Shown here piece after piece: positions 27,501 to 32,351 of a stretch of DNA of 64,000 nt (position 1 is its first letter; the number at the start of each line of letters is the position of its first letter). Position numbers and translations under genes: made by a program. The stretch spans positions 1 to 64,000 of the forward strand of contig CABUSR010000006.1 in assembly GCA_902494245.1 (NCBI GenBank). Reading direction: 5' to 3'. Under the pieces are notes generated by a model. That model worked only from the letters and a program-made list of their open reading frames with translations. It made no database searches and was not told the DNA's origin. The stretch comes from an uncultured Collinsella sp. Its GTDB lineage: Bacteria > Actinomycetota > Coriobacteriia > Coriobacteriales > Coriobacteriaceae.

Positions 27501-28938
27501 GAATAGGCTTGATGTCATTGAGCGACGTGCGCTCAAAGATCCCGTTTTCCATGTCCACGTGATAGCGGATCAGCGGAATCAGCGATGCGGGGATCTTAAC
27601 CGTCACGATATCGCCCTGCTGCGCATTGGCAGAGCGCTCGACGGTGATGACCAGGTCCTTGGCCACGCCCGAAAACTCGTACGTGTCCGTATTGCCCTTG
27701 GTTGTCTTGGTCACTTCATCAAAGGGGACGCCATTAATCTGAGCGCTGACAAACGTATCGACCTGCATAAAGTCGCCCAGCTCATCACTGAAGGTGATGT
27801 AGCCGGACTTGCTCTCGTCGTAACCATCCTCGATCTGAGTGGGAGAGCCCTTGCCCGAGGTGATAGAGCTCGAGATATCATCAAACACCTTCTTGAGCTC
27901 ATCGGCATTCGACGCAGCCTTGTAGAAATCGGAATTCTCGGTGCGCTTACCAAGCTCATTGGTTGTGTAGGACGTGGCGTTTGGATAGTTGCTCGACACG
28001 GCGTGCATGAACTTGTTTTCGTCGCTCGTCCAGTAGTTCGTAGGCTCGTCAGCGGGATTCGCATCATCAAAGATGCCGATGGTGTAGACCGTAGCGCCTT
28101 TCCCCTTCATTTTCTTGGCGGCGACTATGGCATTATTGGCAACCGTAGGGTTAAAGTTCCCGACGTCTGTGGGCGTGCCGTCCGTAAAGAACACAACTAC
28201 CTTCTGGGCATCCTCGCGGCCCGACATGTCGCGAGCAAGTTCAAGGCCGTAATCAGCCCGCGTGGCACCGGCAGGTTCGATGTAGCCGACCGTATTCTTA
28301 AGTTCCGTCGCAGCGCTATCAACACACGGCGTCAGGCTCTTCATGGTCTGCGAGTAGTTGTGCGTGTATCCCTGACGATCGCGATACGTATCGTTGCCGA
28401 TCTCGTTTTTCTTTGCACCCGAAAACTTAACGATGGCAACCTGATGCCGCTTATTCGTATCTTTAATGCTCTTGTTTTGCTCGGCGATGGTGTCGATAAA
28501 GGAACTGGCAGCTGCCTTGAGTGCGTCGATGCGTTTGGTCGAATCGCTGTCACCCATGTCATTATCCATCGACCCGGAGGCATCAAGCACCATCACGATA
28601 TCGAGCGGTTTAGTGACCAGCGACGTTGTGTCAGAAGTCGAAGACATCGTGGAGAGCGTCGTCACAAAGTCGGACTTTTCGTCCTGCGCTGGCTCGACCG
28701 TCTTGTCCGTCCAGATTCGGCCTACATAACGTGTCGTCAGGTCCTGCTCGCCGCCCGACGCCCAGTACTGCCAGCGGCCGGTGGTGTCAGGGTCGACTAT
28801 CTTTCCGCTCACCGTCGGTCCGTCCATTCCGGTGCTGGACCTGGCGTTGGCCTCGGGCAGCATGGCAAATGCTGCAGCCGGCAACACCAGCACCACGGCC
28901 AGTATCACCGCCAAGAGACCCCTCGTGTACTTACTCAT
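21568..28938 (-). CDS. Giant LPTTG-anchored surface protein with vWA domain and 13 pilin-type repeats
   Basis: The 2456-aa wall protein has a signal peptide (about 1-32) and a vWA domain (about 108-375) with MIDAS D-A-S-G-S and TDGTPTD. A linker follows, then about 13 repeats of 100-150 aa (about 695-2400) of the Spy0128/FctA streptococcal-pilin isopeptide type, starting KVLTGRDL and ending FxNxY. The C-terminus is LPTTG (about 2424) with a membrane helix and RKR. Each repeat keeps the Lys near its start, an inner Glu (YTLREV) and the terminal Asn that form the intramolecular isopeptide bond in this family. Repeats 4-7 (about 24250-25690) are nearly identical. Repeat 11 carries an acidic Asp/Glu/Ala insert (plus strand about 22660-22780). 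A sortase must be encoded elsewhere. Its likely role is adhesion. Confidence 0.9.
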   Translation of the reverse strand: MSKYTRGLLAVILAVVLVLPAAAFAMLPEANARSSTGMDGPTVSGKIVDPDTTGRWQYWASGGEQDLTTRYVGRIWTDKTVEPAQDEKSDFVTTLSTMSSTSDTTSLVTKPLDIVMVLDASGSMDNDMGDSDSTKRIDALKAAASSFIDTIAEQNKSIKDTNKRHQVAIVKFSGAKKNEIGNDTYRDRQGYTHNYSQTMKSLTPCVDSAATELKNTVGYIEPAGATRADYGLELARDMSGREDAQKVVVFFTDGTPTDVGNFNPTVANNAIVAAKKMKGKGATVYTIGIFDDANPADEPTNYWTSDENKFMHAVSSNYPNATSYTTNELGKRTENSDFYKAASNADELKKVFDDISSSITSGKGSPTQIEDGYDESKSGYITFSDELGDFMQVDTFVSAQINGVPFDEVTKTTKGNTDTYEFSGVAKDLVITVERSANAQQGDIVTVKIPASLIPLIRYHVDMENGIFERTSLNDIKPIQIKYTSSVKDEARNNLFTPDKVLKKYIDDHKDADNQTVYFLANKWSGGELGDVVAEFEPADTNSYYYFQKITPIYTDKECTQRATVKPQGNDVYYYKDEFVAMGANGKPKDDYAVVEFEGHEIASYDGALVKDDGYWSFNKGTARLAYIDQLHTTKDDVEVNGNKTETARDVLNLRWNDLSSVATSTHVHSHLGNNGKIIFSLATKPTTVDTKTDFGLTKVLEGRKWADTDAFEFELSATSDNNAPMPDPATVTVTNADLDKGKAAINFGKITYAEPGEYTYEVREVKGDAGGITYSKNVATFKVAVTVNAKGELKADVEKTSGETKFTNIYSAKTETPLTLEATKTLTGRLMADDEFKFALSYAGHDEVLLDATNKGGKVEFGPLTYTTESLAKLVEEDKASFDASSDKPTWTIRYIAAEQTGELPAGVSTTTAAIDAYVTVVDNGDGTLTATAVYGDAGNEFVNAYTAAPVEVSLVGKKNLQVPDGLTPADIAGKFTFTVTGEEGAPMPTNASATNDAKGKVDFGKITFTLDDLNKALGEKPEKREHTFTYTVTESGEVAGVTNDANATRKVSYTVTDDGKGNLSVSHKPDGDVAFTFTNAYNVKPVEDRITATKVLTGRDMAEGEFSFELVEGEGKDVKVVATGKNAADGKITMSPIEYTKAGTHAYTLREVKGGTTSKGITYSDAKYTIETTITDNGDGTLSATHVLKDVKVAEFKNSYNVTPKSSSVTDLITADKVLDGRDLKAGDFRFELVEGNNVVATGTNNADGKIVMDPVTYTAAGEHTYILRETKAGTTENGITYSTAEYTIVTTVKDNNDGTLSVEHKLQNVDKATFENAYTVTPKSFSVTDQITATKVLTGRDLKEGEFSFELVEGNDVVATGKNDDRGKIKMSPIEYTAAGKHTYTLCEVPGDANNGITYDGKTYTIETTITDKGDGTLEAKHVLNGADEAKFNNSYKPNPDEFSVTDQITANKVLTGRELAAGEFSFELVEGDKVVATGTNDASGNITMGAVKYAKPGKYPYTLREVNGGTTSKGITYSDAKYTIETTITDNGDGTLSATHELKSATPATFENTYSVTPTDADLDFDLSKVISGRDWTDGDEFSFTITAPEDAPLPDPATVTVSKKDAKDGIAAIKFGKIHYAAAGTYKYEIRENAGSTVGVTYDAHVATAEVTVTENGDGSLTANVTKKENGRFTNTYRTELNYTAAGGLWLSKYLDGRPMTEGQFTFTVTPADDASARALGLLPGANSFKSPAAAEATVGLIDILAGHEVIFTQADAGKTFTYTVAEKNDGQPGYTYDDAVRTVTIAIADDTAGTLTATTTVSGGPEGTHETVHKSGENEVEKALVPFHNSYSATTNTPGGTAAQVVATKTLTGRPMADGEFWFGIAYQGELVAYENLKPNIGGHVSFDTLHYDTKMLANLEAAGLAYRTDKDGKLAWTINYTAYEDLFGLPNGVSATTWSFGFKVIVVDNGDGTLTATVDYGGVEPLFENVYGAEAVDAALTGTKKLQAAEGLTPADITGKFTFTVTADEAGAPMPERTTTANDAAGNVDFGKIHFTLEDLNRALGVTDDATDKAEADEADEAEADEADETEAEEADADANADEPEPAAPTAPRSHTFTYTVTETGSAPGVTNDANATRKVSYTVTDDGAGHLSVVRDGDDGAAFTFTNTYGVTPTDSSVTDQVKTVKRLTGRDLAAGEFTLDLLEDDVVVASGTNDANGTVTLSPIRYEAPGTHTYTLREACPNALGLYKGVTYDGTTYTVVTTVSDNGDGTLSATHKLEGTTESAGFTNKYHAMPTQVSIGAVKVLEGRELKKDEFSFKLVGENIESTVTNDADGKINFDKLEYDEPGTYVYTISEVKGDEAGMTYDKSVFTATVNVVDDGEGNLKANVAFTKGDKSVEGIVFNNTYKKPETPVPTPDPGTPKTVTNIVKTVKGFLPTTGDQQAAALLMAFVIAMAGVGALVWGIRKR

Positions 28939-28990
28939 CGCGTCTCCCTTCTCGCGGTCTCAGACCTTGCAACAGCCTAAAGTTACGAAA

Positions 28991-29070
28991 TGAGACACAA
29001 TTTGGGCAGGTGACACATGTTCCAGATTCGGTTTTTGGCGTGAGACAAATGTCTCACCAAAGTTGAGACA
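28991..29070 (-). promoter_or_regulatory. Cluster of TGAGACA boxes upstream of the giant surface gene
   Basis: There is a perfect palindrome GTGAGACA-AA-TGTCTCAC at 29040-29057, with single TGAGACA half-sites at 28991-28997 and 29064-29070. They lie 50-130 bp upstream of the start codon, where a regulator of this gene would bind. No regulator gene is adjacent. Confidence 0.5.
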
Positions 29071-29162
29071 CGGCGTTTTCGCAGGAAAACGGGTGCGACT
29101 CAAGATGGACGGGGCAAAAGGGCCCGTTTTCCTCCATCCCCGAGGGAGCAGTCGACGGCGCT

Positions 29163-29323
29163 CGCCACGAAATGAGCCTATCTACTACGTTTAGTCCGGT
29201 ACCCCCGACCACAATCGCGTTTCATGCAAAATCGCAGGCGTTCTACCTGCGGTTTTCTTTTCGCGTTTTTCGCCGTGGTTGAGGGTAGCCACCCAAACGT
29301 AGTAGATGGGCCTATTTCGTGGC
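29163..29323. repeat. Palindromic element B' (right of giant surface gene)
   Basis: A 161-bp second copy of element B, with the same CGCCACGAAA end and TCTACTACGTTT arms. The core AAAACCGCAGGTAGA is on the minus strand at 29242-29256. GTTTTCCTCCATCCCCGAGG precedes it, as a similar motif precedes B. Confidence 0.8.
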
Positions 29324-29416
29324 AGACGGGTCACGCGGCAGCCCTCACAAGGCAAAAATGATCCGTTTCCCTCTGTCCACGGGAGATCAAGGGCTGCTAC
29401 GGATATGGTGCTATTT

Positions 29417-29569
29417 CAAAACTATGCCGGATTACGGGGCTAAAGTCGGAGTCCTCATCCATACAGCCTTTTTTGAAAAACGGCAAGCAGTCTACCTGCG
29501 GTTTTGTTTTTGCGATTTTCTGTATGGTCGGAGATTCGCTATCCAGCCCCGTAATCCGGCATAGTTTTG
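29417..29569. repeat. Palindromic element A' (right of giant surface gene)
   Basis: A 153-bp element with perfect 25-bp terminal inverted repeats (CAAAACTATGCCGG ends as in A, inner arm sequence different). The interior 15-mer AAAACCGCAGGTAGA is on the minus strand at 29491-29505. It lies between element B' and the hydrogenase operon. Confidence 0.8.
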
Positions 29570-29606
29570 TTCGCGACGGCACAACCGCGCGTTTAAGCGC
29601 GGGGCA

Positions 29607-29628
29607 GGTGGGGCATTTTTGCCCCACC
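29607..29628 (-). terminator. Hairpin after the Ech hydrogenase operon
   Basis: A perfect 8-bp GGTGGGGC / GCCCCACC stem with a 6-nt loop lies 16 bp past the stop of the last operon gene. There is no strong T-tract. Confidence 0.45.
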
Positions 29629-29643
29629 GGCCCCGTCTTCGCG

Positions 29644-29985
29644 CTACTCCGGCTTGGTTTCTACCGTGGGAGTCTTGTCCGCCGCGACTGGGGTGCGGGC
29701 GGTGTCCATAGTCAAGCAGTGTTTGGGGCAGCTCTCGATGCACTCGCCGCACACCACGCAAGCGTACGGATCGATCGACCAGGTACCGCCCTTGCGATCG
29801 ACCGAGAGTGCGCCCGCCGGGCAACGGCGCGCGCACATGCCGCAGCAGATGCACACGTCCATGTCGTTGACGATATGTCCGCGCAGACGCTCGGGTGCCG
29901 CGAGCTTCTCCTGCGGATAGCACACCGTTACCGGCTGCTTGACCATAGAACCCAAGGCCGTCTTGGCAAATGTCAGTAAACTCAT
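29644..29985 (-). CDS. echF: Ech hydrogenase polyferredoxin subunit F
   Basis: The 113-aa protein has two [4Fe-4S] motifs, CICCGMCARRC (about 45) and CVVCGECIESC (about 78), as in EchF/HycF/NuoI. It would pass electrons between ferredoxin and the small hydrogenase subunit. It is last in the operon, starting 7 nt after the large subunit stop. ATG 29985 begins the MSLLTFAKTAL stretch common in this family. A Thr/Lys/Pro tail follows the second cluster. Confidence 0.88.
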   Translation of the reverse strand: MSLLTFAKTALGSMVKQPVTVCYPQEKLAAPERLRGHIVNDMDVCICCGMCARRCPAGALSVDRKGGTWSIDPYACVVCGECIESCPKHCLTMDTARTPVAADKTPTVETKPE

Positions 29986-29992
29986 GCCGCGC

Positions 29993-31081
29993 CTACCTTT
30001 CCGTGCAGCTAATGCAGGGGTCAATGGTCAGGATAATCATGGGCACGTTGGCAAGGAGCACACCCTGCAGCGCATGTGTCAGACCCGCCAGGTTCTGCGA
30101 CGTCGGCGTGCGCACGCGAAAACGGTCCAGATTCTTGGTGCCGTTGCCGCGCACATAGTAGTACGCCTCGCCGCGCGGCTGCTCAATCACAACCTCGCCG
30201 CGCGCGCCGTCGGCCGGCGTGAGCTTGGTACGCCCGCCGATACCGTCGTGCGGAATCTTGCCGATAAGCTCCTTGATAATGTCCATGGCCTGCGTAACCT
30301 CGGCACAACGCACCTGGCAGCGGGCATAACAGTCGCCATCGGTGGCAACAATCGGCTCAAACGCAACCAAGTCCGCATAGGCACCGTCACCGAACATGCG
30401 CACGTCATAATCCACGCCCGAGGCGCGACCGAACGGGCCGACCATCGACAGATCCAGCGCGTCCTTCTTGCTGATCACGCCCACGCCATGCAGGCGCTCG
30501 CCGCAGCTATTGTCGTCCAAAAATGTATGCACCACGGCCTCGTAGTCAGGGCGCATAGCGTCGAGCGTCTGGACAATACCCGCCAGCTCGGAATCCTCAA
30601 TGTCGTGCTTAAGGCCGCCGATCTCGTTAATCGAAAGGATCACGCGTCCGCCGCAAGTGCTCTCGAAAATCTTGAGAATCTGCTCGCGCAGGGTCCATGA
30701 CCGATAGAACAGCGCCTCGAAGCCAAAGGCGTCGGCAAGCAGGCCCAGCCACAGCAGATGCGAGTGGATGCGCGAAAGCTCGTGCAAAATGGTGCGGATA
30801 TACTGCACGCGGCCGGGCACCTCGATGCCGAGCATGCGCTCGCAGGCGCTGGCATAGCCGTAGCTGTGGCCCACGGCGCAGATGCCGCAGATGCGCTCGG
30901 CGATGTAGCCAAACTGGTGCATGTCGCGCTTTTCGGTGAGCTTCTCGAGTCCGCGGTGCACAAAACCGATCTGCGGAATTGCCTCGATGACGCGGTCGTC
31001 CTCGATCACCAGGTCCAGATGAAGCGGCTCGGGCAGCACCGGGTGCTGCGGACCAAACGGAATGACGGAGCGATGTGCCAT
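29993..31081 (-). CDS. echE: Ech-type [NiFe] hydrogenase large subunit E
   Basis: The 362-aa catalytic subunit has both nickel-binding motifs complete: RICGICAVGH (about 62) and DPCISCTER at the very C-terminus. The four Cys ligands mark a true hydrogenase, not a NuoD-like subunit. There is no residue beyond CTER to be cleaved, so no maturation protease step would be needed; this is typical of part of the group 4 enzymes. The hyp maturation genes are not in the window. It is the fourth ORF of the operon, 5 nt from its upstream neighbour. Confidence 0.92.
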   Translation of the reverse strand: MAHRSVIPFGPQHPVLPEPLHLDLVIEDDRVIEAIPQIGFVHRGLEKLTEKRDMHQFGYIAERICGICAVGHSYGYASACERMLGIEVPGRVQYIRTILHELSRIHSHLLWLGLLADAFGFEALFYRSWTLREQILKIFESTCGGRVILSINEIGGLKHDIEDSELAGIVQTLDAMRPDYEAVVHTFLDDNSCGERLHGVGVISKKDALDLSMVGPFGRASGVDYDVRMFGDGAYADLVAFEPIVATDGDCYARCQVRCAEVTQAMDIIKELIGKIPHDGIGGRTKLTPADGARGEVVIEQPRGEAYYYVRGNGTKNLDRFRVRTPTSQNLAGLTHALQGVLLANVPMIILTIDPCISCTER

Positions 31082-31086
31082 GGGCC

Positions 31087-31785
31087 TTACGCCTCCTTTT
31101 TCTGCTTGTCGCGGGCGGCCTTGGCGGCAAGCGCCGCGCGGACCTTGGCCGCTTTCTCGGGATCCATGGCAGCGAGCTTTGCCTCCATCTCGGCAGCCTT
31201 GAGCGCGGCCTTGGCAGCGGCATCGTCATGCTGGGCATCGGAGCCGGCAGCCGCAGCGGGCTGAGCGACGGCAGCGCCCGCAGTGCCCTCCTCTGCAGCA
31301 GCCGCAGCGGCGGCCTTTTCGGCCGCGGCCTTGCGCGCCTTGGCCTCGGCAGCGGCACGGACCTTCATGGCTTTCTCGCGCGCGGCCTTCACCTCGGGCG
31401 TGATGACGCTCATGGGCTCGGCAGTCGAAACCTGGTAGAAAAAGCCCTTAAAGTCGATCTGCATGTCGGTGATGGCAAGGCCAAACAGGTCGTGGGCCTC
31501 ATTTTCAAACGGGAACACCGCGGGGTAATACGAGCTGATGGACGGAATCTCCTGGTACTGGTCGATGCCCTCAACCACCAGGTCCTCAATCGCATAGCTG
31601 CTGTCCTGCGCAATATGCTCCTGAGCAGCACGAACGTTGATAAACGTATAGACCAAGCGATACGAGCCGTCGTCGACGTTGCGTTCAGCGTGCATTTGCA
31701 CAAAGCGCGCGCCGACGCCCTTAAGCGCCTGGACATGCGACAGAAGCTCTTCGATCCCGACGGTGGTATAGATAGCCTTTTGCAT
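31087..31785 (-). CDS. echD: Ech hydrogenase subunit D (NuoC-like) with Ala/Lys-rich tail
   Basis: The 232-aa protein has residues 1-125 matching the 30-kDa/NuoC family (YTFINVRAAQ, SISSYYPAVFPFENEAHDLFG). Residues about 130-232 form a long low-complexity, charged helix rich in Ala, Lys and Glu with no family counterpart. The ATG overlaps the TAA of the small subunit gene by one base (31783-31787). The family role is to help join the catalytic module to the membrane arm. Confidence 0.85.
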   Translation of the reverse strand: MQKAIYTTVGIEELLSHVQALKGVGARFVQMHAERNVDDGSYRLVYTFINVRAAQEHIAQDSSYAIEDLVVEGIDQYQEIPSISSYYPAVFPFENEAHDLFGLAITDMQIDFKGFFYQVSTAEPMSVITPEVKAAREKAMKVRAAAEAKARKAAAEKAAAAAAAEEGTAGAAVAQPAAAAGSDAQHDDAAAKAALKAAEMEAKLAAMDPEKAAKVRAALAAKAARDKQKKEA

Positions 31786-32339
31786 TACTCGGCCTCCTTT
31801 GCAGCGGCGGTCGCGTCGCCGGCCTCCGCAGCAGCCACAAACCCATCCTCGCCCAGCTCAACGCCACCGTCCCAAGTAGCGGCACCGCCCACGGTAAGCG
31901 GGTCGCCGCCGGCGCGCATCACGGCCTCCTTCTGGTCCAGGATGCCACACGCCTCCACGATGGCGTCGATCACCGTCTCGGGGCGAATGGCGCACCCGGG
32001 CGCGTACACGTCCACGGGAATCGCGCGGTCCACGCCGCCGATCACGTTGTAGGCATCGCGGAACACGCCGCCCGAACACGCGCAGATGCCGCACGCCACC
32101 ACGCACTTGGGCTCGAGCATCTGGTTGTAGATCTGGCGCACGACGGGCAGGTTCTGGGCATTGACCGACCCCGTCACCAAAAAGATATCCGCATGCTTGG
32201 GGTTGCCGGTGTTGACCACGCCAAAGCGCTCCGCATCGAACAGCGGCGTGAGCGAGGCCAGCACCTCGATATCGCATCCGTTGCAGCTCGAACCGTCGTA
32301 ATGAATAACCCACGGCGAGCGCGACATTTTATGATCCAT
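31785..32339 (-). CDS. echC: Ech hydrogenase small subunit C (NuoB-like)
   Basis: The 184-aa protein has the proximal [4Fe-4S] ligands CNGCDIE (about 19-22), VVACGICACSGG (about 83) and APGCAIRPE (about 113), as in NuoB/EchC/HycG. It would take electrons from the ferredoxin subunit to the NiFe site. AGGAGG is 9 nt before the ATG. The tail from about 150 is Ala/Glu-rich and specific to this lineage. Both the C and D subunits have such tails. Confidence 0.9.
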   Translation of the reverse strand: MDHKMSRSPWVIHYDGSSCNGCDIEVLASLTPLFDAERFGVVNTGNPKHADIFLVTGSVNAQNLPVVRQIYNQMLEPKCVVACGICACSGGVFRDAYNVIGGVDRAIPVDVYAPGCAIRPETVIDAIVEACGILDQKEAVMRAGGDPLTVGGAATWDGGVELGEDGFVAAAEAGDATAAAKEAE

Positions 32340-32351
32340 GGATGCCGCCTC

